Source of the DNA: an alpha proteobacterium SCGC AAA536-G10
Lineage (GTDB): Bacteria > Pseudomonadota > Alphaproteobacteria > Puniceispirillales > Marisalimonadaceae
Assembly: GCA_000384615.1 (NCBI GenBank)
Contig: ARQU01000001.1
Location: 151,685 to 215,684 of the forward strand
Reading direction: 5' to 3'
Length of the DNA: 64,000 nucleotides
This document shows positions 27,101 through 35,607 of the stretch, one piece after another. Position numbers and translations under genes: made by a program. Position 1 is the first letter of the stretch. Each line of letters begins with the position of its first letter. A model generated the notes under the pieces. That model saw nothing but the letters and a program-made list of their open reading frames with translations, was not told where the DNA came from and searched no databases.

Positions 27101-27215
27101 GTATCAATAATTATTAAATCATATTTAATGATTTTACATATTTTAATTTATCATTTCAAATTAACACTTAATGTTTTATTGTTTGATTGTTCAATGAATT
27201 TCCGGGGGGTATAAA

Positions 27216-27665
27216 ATGAGTGATAATGTAGTTCATATGAAATTAGACGGGTCTTCAAAAAGCCATTCCAGAGCTGACATAATAGCAAGAGATGTTGAAA
27301 GTGTCATTGACGAACCTATTGCTAGAGGTGGCACTAACTTAGGCTTATCTCCAACTGAAACTCTTGTATCATCTTTACTTGGTTGTACAAACGTTATTAC
27401 CCACAGAATAATGGACAAAATGGGTTTTACGATTAATAGCTTAGATATTAAATCTAAGACACTTTTTAACAAAGATGGTGCTAGTTTAGTAGAAGAAGTT
27501 GATATACCATTTCCTGAAATCACTTTGGATATAGAGATATCAACAGATGCTTCAGAAAATGACTTAATTGAAGTTAAAAAACAATTAGCTATGTACTGCC
27601 CTATTGGAAAAGTAATTAGAAATAGCGGTACAGTTATTAATGAAAATTGGAATAAAATTAACTAG
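27216..27665 (+). CDS. OsmC-family protein
   Basis: This 149-residue OsmC/Ohr-fold protein has two conserved cysteines, in LLGCTNVITH (about residue 57) and MYCPIGKV (about residue 128), as in thiol-dependent hydroperoxide reductases. It probably removes organic hydroperoxides or acts on a sulfur-containing substrate. A GGGGGG-rich ribosome site precedes the ATG. It is divergent from the molybdenum hydroxylase operon and 9 bases before a PuuE-like deacetylase. The hydroxylase and flavin enzymes nearby would generate peroxide, which could explain its place. Confidence 0.88.
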   Translation: MSDNVVHMKLDGSSKSHSRADIIARDVESVIDEPIARGGTNLGLSPTETLVSSLLGCTNVITHRIMDKMGFTINSLDIKSKTLFNKDGASLVEEVDIPFPEITLDIEISTDASENDLIEVKKQLAMYCPIGKVIRNSGTVINENWNKIN

Positions 27666-27674
27666 AGTAAGTTA

Positions 27675-28556
27675 ATGAACAGACGAGATAGATTACATCA
27701 TCAACCTATAATAAACAGGCCTAAATTATTTTTAAAAAATAATAAAAAGATAATTTTGTGGGTTATTGTTAATCTTGAAGTTTGGGATCCAGAATTACCC
27801 CAACCTAGAAATATATTACCTCCTCCTATGAATGTCCCAATGTTACCTGACTTACCTAATTGGTCATGGCATGAATACGGAATGAGAGTGGGGTTTTGGA
27901 GAATGTTTAAAGCTCTTAAGGATAGAGGTATCCCTTCAACTTTAGCCTTAAACGCAACTGTAGTAGATCATTATCCCGAAACGGTTGAAGCAGCAATGAA
28001 GGAAAATTGGGAACCTATGGGTCATGGATATATTCAGAGGCCAATGCATAAAGTAGAAAATCAATTTGTAGACATAAAGTCAGCTATAAAAAAAATTGCA
28101 GACTTTACTAGACAAGACGTTATTGGCTGGGAAAGTCCAGGTTTAACTGAGACTAATGATACTTTAGATATTTTATCTGATAATGGAATTAAGTATACGG
28201 CAAATTGGCCTGTAGATGACTTGCCACAAGACTTAAAAGTTAAAAGTGGTAAGAGGATGATAACACTACCCTATCCAATTGAAATTAATGATGTGGTTAT
28301 GACATCTGTCCAGGTTCATAAATCTGATGAGATTCTTACAAGAGGAAAATTACAATTTGATAGACTGTATAAAGAAACGGAAGAAAATACTAAGATTATG
28401 GCTATAAGCGTTCATCCTTATCTAACAGGCGTTCCCCATAGAATTGATTTTTTTGAGAAGTTATTAGATTACGTCTTAGAACATGATGATGTTGAAATAA
28501 TGACAGGTAGAGATATCTACAATTGGTATACAGAGCAGGTTCCAGAGAACACTTAA
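27675..28556 (+). CDS. Polysaccharide deacetylase-fold hydrolase (PuuE-like)
   Basis: This 293-residue NodB-homology protein resembles the allantoinase PuuE and related amidohydrolases rather than cell-wall deacetylases. It has HEYGMRVGFWRMFKAL (about residues 63-78), ALNATVVDHYPE, and GHGYIQRPMH, and lacks a signal peptide, so it is cytosolic. Members of this branch hydrolyse C-N bonds in small ring or amide compounds without the extracellular role of chitin deacetylases. It follows osmC closely in the same direction. In this island it could open a ring lactam (inference). The stop lies 6 bases from the stop of ydcF. Confidence 0.8.
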   Translation: MNRRDRLHHQPIINRPKLFLKNNKKIILWVIVNLEVWDPELPQPRNILPPPMNVPMLPDLPNWSWHEYGMRVGFWRMFKALKDRGIPSTLALNATVVDHYPETVEAAMKENWEPMGHGYIQRPMHKVENQFVDIKSAIKKIADFTRQDVIGWESPGLTETNDTLDILSDNGIKYTANWPVDDLPQDLKVKSGKRMITLPYPIEINDVVMTSVQVHKSDEILTRGKLQFDRLYKETEENTKIMAISVHPYLTGVPHRIDFFEKLLDYVLEHDDVEIMTGRDIYNWYTEQVPENT

Positions 28557-28562
28557 ATCAAA

Positions 28563-29306
28563 TTACATAATAATTTTGTAATACAACCTACCAATATTCT
28601 CTCTTATGAAATTTGAAGTTTGTCTAAAAGCACGTACAGTCGGGACTAGATCTAAAAAAGTGTAATGTCTATTTGATGACTTAAAATCAACTGGAAATGG
28701 AATTACATCAAATCCCTGCTTTTCAAACAAATATTTGGATCTGTGCATATGAAATGCTGAAGTTACCAGTATAATAGAAGAATTGTTCGGAATGATTTTA
28801 GTCACAGCAATACTTTCTTCATATGTATTTTTGACATTGCCTGTAACTAAAATCTCACCTGGAAGACCCAAGGAGATTGCCTTATCCCTAAGAATAAAAC
28901 CCTCAGGCTTCCAATTCTCAGTCCACGGTAATTGACCAGCTGTAAATATTAACTTATTTGCTTTCTGTTGTTTAATTAAATCTATACCTGCAAAAAAACG
29001 ATCTGGATCTGAAAATTCATAAGTTGAGTATTTTTGGTCACCTACTTGATGAAGCATTCCACTTAGCACAACAACAGCATCATTCTCTTTTACAGAAGAT
29101 ATAGGTATTGGCTTGTATGGAGATTCAAGCTTTTGAGCAAGATAATTACCTACAAAAGGATTCGTAGAAATTAATAGAATTAATAAAGATAAAAAAACAT
29201 GAAATTTTCTTCGATTAAAGAAAAAAATAATTAATAGGATTAGCACAATTCCCAAAGGAGACAAAAAAAAAGGTAATATTTTGTGCAAATAAATCAAGTA
29301 TAACAA
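28563..29306 (-). CDS. YdcF-family (DUF218) membrane protein
   Basis: This 247-residue protein has two N-terminal membrane helices (about residues 9-30 and 32-50) and a DUF218 domain with VVLSGMLHQ (about 84-92), FTAGQLPW and VTSAFHMHRSKYLFEKQGF. Relatives include ElyC and SanA, which affect envelope sugar-lipid use, and vancomycin tolerance proteins. The start is taken as TTG at 29304-29306; the ribosome site is weak, so the start is uncertain. It lies 47 bases after phoB on the same strand and might be read through from the Pho cluster. Confidence 0.82.
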   Translation of the reverse strand: MLYLIYLHKILPFFLSPLGIVLILLIIFFFNRRKFHVFLSLLILLISTNPFVGNYLAQKLESPYKPIPISSVKENDAVVVLSGMLHQVGDQKYSTYEFSDPDRFFAGIDLIKQQKANKLIFTAGQLPWTENWKPEGFILRDKAISLGLPGEILVTGNVKNTYEESIAVTKIIPNNSSIILVTSAFHMHRSKYLFEKQGFDVIPFPVDFKSSNRHYTFLDLVPTVRAFRQTSNFIRENIGRLYYKIIM

Positions 29307-29353
29307 CTACTTAAGTTATAATATAAACTAATTATATCATATTAGGCTGGAAT

Positions 29354-30055
29354 TTAAATGGTTTTATTTGTAAATAGTCCGTAACCACCATCTCTTACTG
29401 TTCTTATAGGATCTAAACTTTTATCTGAGGCAGTCTTTAGTGCTTTTCTTAATCTACTCATATGAACATCTACTGTTCTTTCTTCAACATAAACACCATG
29501 CCCCCAAACGAAATCTAATAATTTACCTCTAGAGTAAACATGTCCTGGTCTTTCCATTAATAATGAAAGCAATTTAAATTCTTTAGGTCCAAGTTTTATA
29601 TTTTTATCAAAATAAGTAACAGTCATTTCATTAAGGAAAATCTTTAGATTTTCATGTTCTAAAATATTATTAATTAAAGCAGGCCTAGATCGTCTTAGAA
29701 GAGCATTTACTCTTGATATGAGTTCTTTTGGTGAAAAAGGTTTAGAAATATAATCGTCAGCTCCAGTGTCTAATCCTAGTGATTTATCTGAATCATCGCT
29801 TCTTGCGCTAAGAATAATTATAGGTAATTGCTTAGTCTCAGATCTAGATCTCAAAGTTCTGCATAAATCAATTCCAGACATATTAGGCATCATCCAGTCT
29901 AAAATAACTAAATCTGGGGAATGATCTTCAATCAGCTGTAATGCATTTTTACCGTCTCTTGCTTTGATTGTTCCAAATCCAGAATTTTCAAGATTATATG
30001 ACATTAACTCTAACTGGTTAGGTTCATCATCAGCAATTAAAATATTTGTTTTCAT
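29354..30055 (-). CDS. phoB: Phosphate regulon response regulator PhoB
   Basis: This 233-residue OmpR-type regulator has a receiver domain (1-120) with acidic pair D9/D10, phosphoacceptor D53 in VILDWMMPNMSG and the conserved KPFSPKEL lysine near 105. A C-terminal winged helix (about 130-228) contains RPGHVYSRGKLLDFVWG and RTVDVHMSRLRKAL. It activates genes with Pho boxes when phosphorylated by PhoR. It is the last gene of the cluster phoR-pstSCAB-phoU-phoB; candidate target boxes lie before pstS. The identification is firm from domain type and context. Confidence 0.96.
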   Translation of the reverse strand: MKTNILIADDEPNQLELMSYNLENSGFGTIKARDGKNALQLIEDHSPDLVILDWMMPNMSGIDLCRTLRSRSETKQLPIIILSARSDDSDKSLGLDTGADDYISKPFSPKELISRVNALLRRSRPALINNILEHENLKIFLNEMTVTYFDKNIKLGPKEFKLLSLLMERPGHVYSRGKLLDFVWGHGVYVEERTVDVHMSRLRKALKTASDKSLDPIRTVRDGGYGLFTNKTI

Positions 30056-30066
30056 TTAATTTTCCT

Positions 30067-30774
30067 CTATTCAGGTATTATAAAGCTACTTTCGTCAGCC
30101 TTTGGTCTTTCATCTGACAAGACTTTGCCATTCACTAAAAAATAAACTTGTTCTGCAATATCAGTTACATAATCTGCAACACGTTCAATATTTTTGGCTA
30201 TAAAAAGAAGATGTGCACCAGTTGGAGCTAGTTTTTTATTTCTTTGCATTGATGCAACAATTTCTAAATAATATTGTGTATGCATTTTATCAATTTTAAC
30301 ATCTGAGTTTCTAACTTTAACAGCTAATTTGTCATCCTCATTTGTATATGACTCTATTACATCTTCTATCATTGTAAGTGTTTTTTGTCCCATTTTACCT
30401 ATATTAACACCCGGTAAATCAGAGTAATTTAATTCAATTAATAATTTTGTTCTATTAGAAATGTTTCTTGAATAGTCACCAATCCTTTCGAAAATTGTTG
30501 CAATCTTAAGGGCAACAATAACTCTTCTTAAATCAGCAGCCTGAGGAGCTCTTAAGGCAATTATTTCAAAACCTAAATTTTGCACTTTATCATCTAATTC
30601 GTCTAAAATTATATCCCCATTAATAACCTTTTCTATTTTACCAATATCTTGGGTCCCAAAATTATCAATACAACTATCGAAGTTAGTTAAGGCACCGTTA
30701 CCAAGCTTGAGAAGATTGTCATTAAGTTTTTTTAAATCATCATCAAAAGATGATAAAATATGTTTATTTTCCAT
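30067..30774 (-). CDS. phoU: Phosphate signalling protein PhoU
   Basis: This 235-residue all-helical protein contains two PhoU repeats (about residues 15-105 and 120-210), with RAPQAADLRRVIVALKIA and EIVASMQRNKKLAPTGAHLL as repeat signatures. It links the state of the PstSCAB transporter to the histidine kinase, keeping PhoR inactive when phosphate is plentiful. It lies 8 bases after pstB and 11 bases before phoB in one transcript. Because the PhoR here has no membrane segments, PhoU may be the main physical link between transporter and kinase (inference). Confidence 0.95.
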   Translation of the reverse strand: MENKHILSSFDDDLKKLNDNLLKLGNGALTNFDSCIDNFGTQDIGKIEKVINGDIILDELDDKVQNLGFEIIALRAPQAADLRRVIVALKIATIFERIGDYSRNISNRTKLLIELNYSDLPGVNIGKMGQKTLTMIEDVIESYTNEDDKLAVKVRNSDVKIDKMHTQYYLEIVASMQRNKKLAPTGAHLLFIAKNIERVADYVTDIAEQVYFLVNGKVLSDERPKADESSFIIPE

Positions 30775-30782
30775 TTTTACTC

Positions 30783-31619
30783 CTAACCGATTTTCCCAGA
30801 AATATATGCCTCTGTTTGATTATGTCGAGGTCTTGTAAATATCTCTTTTGTTTTACCTACCTCAATTAATTTGCCTAAATGAAAATAAGCTGTTCTTTTA
30901 GAAACTCTTGCTGCCTGCTGCATAGAATGCGTTACAATAACTATAGAGTACTCATTTCCAAGTTCGTGTATTAGTTCTTCAATTTTAGCTGTTGCAATTG
31001 GATCAAGAGCAGAACATGGTTCATCCATCAAAATGACTTCTGGACTTACAGCAATAGCTCTAGCAATACATAGTCGTTGTTGCTGCCCGCCTGAAAGCCC
31101 TGTGCCGGGACTTAATAGCCTATCATTGACTTCTTCCCATAATCCTGCCCTTTTTAAAGACTCTTCTACAATATTATCTAAATGTTCTTTATTTTCTGAT
31201 AGCCCATGTATTCGAGGGCCATAAGCAACATTATCATATATTGATTTAGGAAAAGGATTAGGTTTCTGAAAAACCATACCAATTCTAGCTCTTAAAGGAA
31301 CAACATCAATTTTATCATCATAGATATTTTCATCTTCAAGTGTAATTTTACCCTCAATACGACAACTATCTATAGTATCATTCATTCTATTAAAACAACG
31401 AAGAAATGTAGATTTACCGCAACCAGAGGGACCAATAAAAGATATGACTTCCTTATTGCCTATATCAATAGTAACATTATTAATGGCTTTGTTAATTCCA
31501 TAAAAAACATTAACATTTCTAGCTTTTAGCCTAGCATCTTTGGAAAAGACATCACCTACCGTTAAATCTAAATCCTTAAAATCATCTTTAATATTAACCA
31601 TTGTTTTAACCTTTACCAT
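30783..31619 (-). CDS. pstB: Phosphate ABC transporter ATPase PstB
   Basis: This 278-residue ABC ATPase has Walker A GPSGCGKS at 63-70, a Q-loop near [16 protein letters not shown] signature [13 protein letters not shown] (about 173-185) and Walker [14 protein letters not shown]. The phosphate-specific [12 protein letters not shown] segment supports PstB. The frame opens with two possible starts, 31619 (overlapping pstA by 7 bases) and 31601; the first is kept but the second is equally good. It energises the PstCA channel at the inner membrane. Confidence 0.96.
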   Translation of the reverse strand: MVKVKTMVNIKDDFKDLDLTVGDVFSKDARLKARNVNVFYGINKAINNVTIDIGNKEVISFIGPSGCGKSTFLRCFNRMNDTIDSCRIEGKITLEDENIYDDKIDVVPLRARIGMVFQKPNPFPKSIYDNVAYGPRIHGLSENKEHLDNIVEESLKRAGLWEEVNDRLLSPGTGLSGGQQQRLCIARAIAVSPEVILMDEPCSALDPIATAKIEELIHELGNEYSIVIVTHSMQQAARVSKRTAYFHLGKLIEVGKTKEIFTRPRHNQTEAYISGKIG

Positions 31620-32908
31620 CTTCTTTCTAGTTTTTTTCTTAAATAAACAGCCAATGCATTCATAGAAATGAGAAACCCTAACAAAACAATAATTGCGGCA
31701 CTAGTTTTTTGTATAAACATTCTCTCAGCAAAGTCTGCCCACATAAAAATTTGAACTGGTAAAACTGTTCCTGGATCCATTACACTATTTGGAATGTCAA
31801 CAATAAAAGCAACCATACCAATCATTAATAGAGGTGCTGTTTCACCTAATGCTTGTGCCATTCCTATTATGGTACCTGTTAACATTCCTGGCATAGCTAA
31901 TGGTATAACGTGATGAAAAATTACTTGCAATTTTGATGCACCAATCCCATAAGCAGCATCTCTAACAGAAGGTGGAACTGCTCTAATGGCAGCCCTAGAT
32001 GATATTATTATTGTTGGTAAAGTCATTAACGCTAGAACCATACCACCAACCAAAGGAATAGATCTGGGCATTCCAAATATACTTATAAAAATTGCTAATC
32101 CCATAATTCCAAAAACAACCGAAGGAACTGCCGCTAAATTATTGATGTTAACTTCAATGAATTCAGTTATTCTATTTTTTTTAGCTATCTCTTCCAAATA
32201 AACAGCTGTTGCCACACCTAAAGGAAATGAAATTAATAAACAGACTGATAAAGTTAACATTGATCCAATGAATGCTCCTTTTATACCAGCCATTTCAGGA
32301 TTTCCAGATGCACTACCCTTCAGAATATAGTCACTAAACTCATAAGTTATTCTACCATCTTGATTGAGTTTATCTACAAAACCTATAACTTTGTCACTTA
32401 CTCTTCTCTCTGACTCAGGTGTTTCTCTTTTAATATAGCCACGCAAAAAACTGTCTATATCGTCATCTAGAGCAAACTTGACTTTAGTAATTGTACCAAA
32501 TAGAGAAGGATCATTTTTAACCATTTTTGCAATTCTTACATCCTTTCCAGATGAAACAATTTTTTTTGCTTGTTTTTTAGCTTTTCTTCCTTTTGGTTCT
32601 ATAATAGAAAATAGTGATTCATTAACAATTTTACTTGCTTCTCCGTCAAACAAAGAATTATCGGAAAGGTCTCCCTTTGGATCAATCCTCTCTCTATCAA
32701 AATTTATATCAAGGGTAACGTAGTACTGAAAAAATCCTGGAAAACCTTTTGTAAATATTGAGTAAAACAAAAATAATAAAAAGCATACAGCCAAGCCTAT
32801 TGCAATTCTTCCATAAAGTTTGAGTCTATTATCCTTTGACCTTCTTTTAACAATGGATTTTTTAACGCTATTTGTAGCTTCTAATGGAGTAATTCTTTTT
32901 TTATTCAT
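31613..32908 (-). CDS. pstA: Phosphate ABC transporter permease PstA
   Basis: This is a 431-residue inner-membrane permease, clearly longer than the roughly 300 residues of E. coli PstA, because of a periplasmic segment of about 140 residues after the first helix. The C-terminal half has the binding-protein-dependent permease loop with [20 protein letters not shown] and [20 protein letters not shown]. The ATG at 32906-32908 ([10 protein letters not shown]) is preferred to an earlier ATG that would overlap pstC by 44 bases; it overlaps the pstC stop by 8. The long form is common in alphaproteobacteria. Confidence 0.93.
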   Translation of the reverse strand: MNKKRITPLEATNSVKKSIVKRRSKDNRLKLYGRIAIGLAVCFLLFLFYSIFTKGFPGFFQYYVTLDINFDRERIDPKGDLSDNSLFDGEASKIVNESLFSIIEPKGRKAKKQAKKIVSSGKDVRIAKMVKNDPSLFGTITKVKFALDDDIDSFLRGYIKRETPESERRVSDKVIGFVDKLNQDGRITYEFSDYILKGSASGNPEMAGIKGAFIGSMLTLSVCLLISFPLGVATAVYLEEIAKKNRITEFIEVNINNLAAVPSVVFGIMGLAIFISIFGMPRSIPLVGGMVLALMTLPTIIISSRAAIRAVPPSVRDAAYGIGASKLQVIFHHVIPLAMPGMLTGTIIGMAQALGETAPLLMIGMVAFIVDIPNSVMDPGTVLPVQIFMWADFAERMFIQKTSAAIIVLLGFLISMNALAVYLRKKLERRW

Positions 32909-34289
32909 ACTGTTCTCTATATTTTTTAACAATATGCAAGGCATAAAAATTCATACCTAGAGTGATAATTATTAGAGTAAGTGCTAATGCGAATGCAGAT
33001 AAGGTTTTAGCAGATTCAAATTCTTGGTCACCAACAAGAATTGTAACAATTTGAGAAGTTACTGTCGTAACTGCTTCTAGTGGATTAGCGGTTAGATTAG
33101 CAGCCAGACCAGCGGCCATTACAACAATCATCGTTTCCCCAACAGCTCTAGAAACAGCTAAAATTATACTAGCAACAACTCCTGGCAATGCGGCAGGCAG
33201 AACTATTTTTATTACAGTTTCATTCTTGGTAGATCCTAATCCATAGCCAGCATCTCTTAGAGATTGAGGCACAGCATTAATAACATCGTCAGATAATGAA
33301 GAAATAAAAGGAATAATCATTATTCCCATAACTAATCCTGCTGCAAGAGCTGACTCAGAAGCAACATCAAGTCCTAAAACAGAGCCTGATGACCTCAAGA
33401 AAGGGGCAACTGTTAATGCAGCAAAAAAACCGTAAACAACAGTCGGAATACCTGCTAAAATTTCGAGCAATGGTTTAAAAAAAGCCCTTTCTTTAGAAGT
33501 GGCATATTCAGATAAATAAATCGCACTAAATAAACCTATGGGAACTGATACACATAAAGCAATTATAGATATTAAAAAAGTACCTGCGAATAATGGAATA
33601 GCGCCATATTGAGATAATCCTTCCTGACCAGATCCAGCTCTTTCAGCACCCTCAAACTGAGGATTCCAAACTGTACCAAATAAAAACTCATCGTAGGGTA
33701 TTAGTGCAAAAAATCTAATAGATTCAAAAACAACAGAAAAAATAATAGCTACAGTGGTTAAAATAGCTATTACTGAACTTACGGCAAGAATACTCATTAC
33801 TATATTTTCAACTGCATTTCTGGATCTAAATTTATGATTAATTTTCTTATAACCAAAAAAGCCAGAAATTATAGCTGTAAAAACACATGAAATAGAAGTT
33901 ATAATTTGAGATTGATAAACCCAGGATTTCCAAACTTCTGCTGCATCAGTTACCCATTGATCTGGGATCCCAAAAATAAGGCCTTCTACAGAGTTTTTAA
34001 TCTGAGCTAAAATGATCGTGAAATTATAATCTTCTGATTTTACAACTTCAATGGGGACATAATTTTGTATTAAACTTGCAAATAATAAATCATCACCAAT
34101 AGTAAATATAAAATACATACCTAGAGATGGTAATAACGATGCTAATAAAACAAAAATGCCATAATAATGGGATAATGAATGTAATTTAATATTATTGATT
34201 TTTTTAATATTTTTGGCTTCATTGTAGCCAATAATGAAGAATATAAAGGAGATAAATATAATACCAACGAGAAGGTAAAAGTTAAACAA
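32901..34289 (-). CDS. pstC: Phosphate ABC transporter permease PstC
   Basis: This 462-residue permease is also longer than the E. coli form, with extra N-terminal helices and a periplasmic stretch (about residues 1-160). The core has YLSEYATSKERAFFKPLLEI and PSLRDAGYGLGSTKNETVIK-like EAA loop residues (about 360-380). The start is TTG at 34287-34289, with AGGAG six bases before it. A strong hairpin between pstS and this gene probably lowers its expression relative to the binding protein. Confidence 0.93.
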   Translation of the reverse strand: MFNFYLLVGIIFISFIFFIIGYNEAKNIKKINNIKLHSLSHYYGIFVLLASLLPSLGMYFIFTIGDDLLFASLIQNYVPIEVVKSEDYNFTIILAQIKNSVEGLIFGIPDQWVTDAAEVWKSWVYQSQIITSISCVFTAIISGFFGYKKINHKFRSRNAVENIVMSILAVSSVIAILTTVAIIFSVVFESIRFFALIPYDEFLFGTVWNPQFEGAERAGSGQEGLSQYGAIPLFAGTFLISIIALCVSVPIGLFSAIYLSEYATSKERAFFKPLLEILAGIPTVVYGFFAALTVAPFLRSSGSVLGLDVASESALAAGLVMGIMIIPFISSLSDDVINAVPQSLRDAGYGLGSTKNETVIKIVLPAALPGVVASIILAVSRAVGETMIVVMAAGLAANLTANPLEAVTTVTSQIVTILVGDQEFESAKTLSAFALALTLIIITLGMNFYALHIVKKYREQYE

Positions 34290-34302
34290 AAATATCTCCT
34301 AC

Positions 34303-34334
34303 AAAAAAAAGGGATTAACAATGTTAATCCCTTT
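34303..34334 (-). terminator. pstS-pstC intergenic hairpin, probable attenuator
   Basis: On the minus strand the arms AAAGGGATTAACA (34334-34322) and TGTTAATCCCTTT (34320-34308) pair perfectly around one base, followed by five further T residues. It lies 7 bases after the pstS stop and just before the ribosome site of pstC. Partial termination, or protection of the pstS message from 3' decay, would give much more binding protein than permease, a common arrangement in binding-protein operons. Confidence 0.85.
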
Positions 34335-34341
34335 ATATTAT

Positions 34342-35409
34342 TTATTTTTTTAAATCAGCAGCAGTTAACACAGGTAAACTAGACATTGCAGATTTATATT
34401 TCGCTCTTTCAGACTTAGGCATTGGGATCATTCCAGCATCAGATAAAACCCCATCATTGCCCCAATGTTTTGTCCATTCAGCCATATACTCTTTCATACC
34501 CGGAACTACTCCGATGTGCTGGTGCTTTACATAGTAATACAAAGCTCTTGAAACTGAGTAATTATTACCAGCAATGTTCTCAAAAGTAGGAGCAGTTTTA
34601 CTAATTACAGCACCTTGAAGAGTATCTGAATTTTGGTCTAAATATGAAAATCCAAAAATACCATAAGAGGATGTATCTTCGTTAAGCTTTTGAACAATTA
34701 AATTATCTTGTTCACCAGCTTCAATAAAAACACCATCTGTTCTCATTGCACGGCATTTTTTCCCTTTTTTGTCACCTCTTGCCGCAGATGCAGCTTTTGC
34801 AATTTTCTCTTTACCACAATAACCCTTTTGATTTACCATTTCAGCATAACTTGCCCTAGTACCAGATGTTGTTGGCGGACCATATACACGTATTTCAATG
34901 TCTGGTAAACTTGCATCAATGTCTGACCATTTCTTAAATGGATTATCGATCCACTCTTCACAGTTATAACTTCGACCTGAACCCTCGTAACAAGCTGGGA
35001 TCTTTGCAGTTAGAGCCATACCTAAATGGGCTTTAGAAATATTTAATGGAGCACCTTTTTTTGAGTTAGCCACAACAATTCCGTCGTAACCTACTTTAAT
35101 TTCAGTTAATTTAACACCATTCTTTTCACAATATGCTAATTCTTTAGCCTTCATTCTTGAAGAAGCATTTCCAATATCAATAAATTTAGTACCAACACCG
35201 TCACAAACACCTTTTTTTCCGACTGAAGAACCGCCTGATTCGACAACTGGTGTTTTGAAATTTGGATTTTTACCTAATTGCTCAGCAATGATTCTCGCAA
35301 ATGGCAAAACGGTAGAAGATCCAGCTAAACTAAGAGTGTCTCTAGCTTGCGCTGCACTTGAAATAATTAGACTAGAGAAAATACCAGCCATAATTAAAGT
35401 TTTTTTCAT
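34342..35409 (-). CDS. pstS: Phosphate-binding protein PstS
   Basis: This 355-residue periplasmic protein has a signal peptide of 22 residues ending AQA. Phosphate-binding segments are LAGSSTVLPFARIIAEQL (28-45, with SSTV), ESGGSSVGKKGVCDG and the TTSGTRASY loop near 180-188. Four or more cysteines in the middle section may form disulfides. It captures phosphate with high affinity for PstCAB. Two Pho-box-like repeats lie upstream, and a hairpin follows the stop codon. Arsenate can also enter by this system, which is relevant to the arsJ pair nearby. Confidence 0.95.
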   Translation of the reverse strand: MKKTLIMAGIFSSLIISSAAQARDTLSLAGSSTVLPFARIIAEQLGKNPNFKTPVVESGGSSVGKKGVCDGVGTKFIDIGNASSRMKAKELAYCEKNGVKLTEIKVGYDGIVVANSKKGAPLNISKAHLGMALTAKIPACYEGSGRSYNCEEWIDNPFKKWSDIDASLPDIEIRVYGPPTTSGTRASYAEMVNQKGYCGKEKIAKAASAARGDKKGKKCRAMRTDGVFIEAGEQDNLIVQKLNEDTSSYGIFGFSYLDQNSDTLQGAVISKTAPTFENIAGNNYSVSRALYYYVKHQHIGVVPGMKEYMAEWTKHWGNDGVLSDAGMIPMPKSERAKYKSAMSSLPVLTAADLKK

Positions 35410-35494
35410 TTATAACTCCATAATTAAGGTTAAAATTTAATTAAAATATTAGACCTTTATTATTCATATAAGTTACTTTTATATTTCAAAAATA

Positions 35495-35510
35495 TTACAT
35501 ATTTATTACA
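35495..35510 (-). promoter_or_regulatory. Pho-box-like PhoB site, proximal to pstS
   Basis: Read on the minus strand this is TGTAATAAATATGTAA. Against the E. coli Pho box TGTCATAAATCTGTCA it matches 13 of 16 bases, and every mismatch is C to A. The two TGTAA repeats are 11 bases apart, as PhoB requires. A TATAAA -10 candidate at 35478-35483 lies 11 bases downstream, so the box sits at the -35 position of a pstS promoter. Confidence 0.75.
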
Positions 35511-35577
35511 AAATATATTAAATATGAGAAAGTAATTAGTTTGTATAATGTAATTAAGTATAAATTAGCCTTTTATG

Positions 35578-35593
35578 TTACAAATTTATTACA
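35578..35593 (-). promoter_or_regulatory. Pho-box-like PhoB site, distal to pstS
   Basis: On the minus strand this is TGTAATAAATTTGTAA, again two TGTAA units 11 bases apart and 15 of 16 identical to the proximal site. It lies 14 bases after the phoR stop codon. Two boxes in the same orientation suggest stronger or cooperative PhoB binding at pstS. Confidence 0.65.
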
Positions 35594-35607
35594 TTAATAG
35601 TTTTTGT

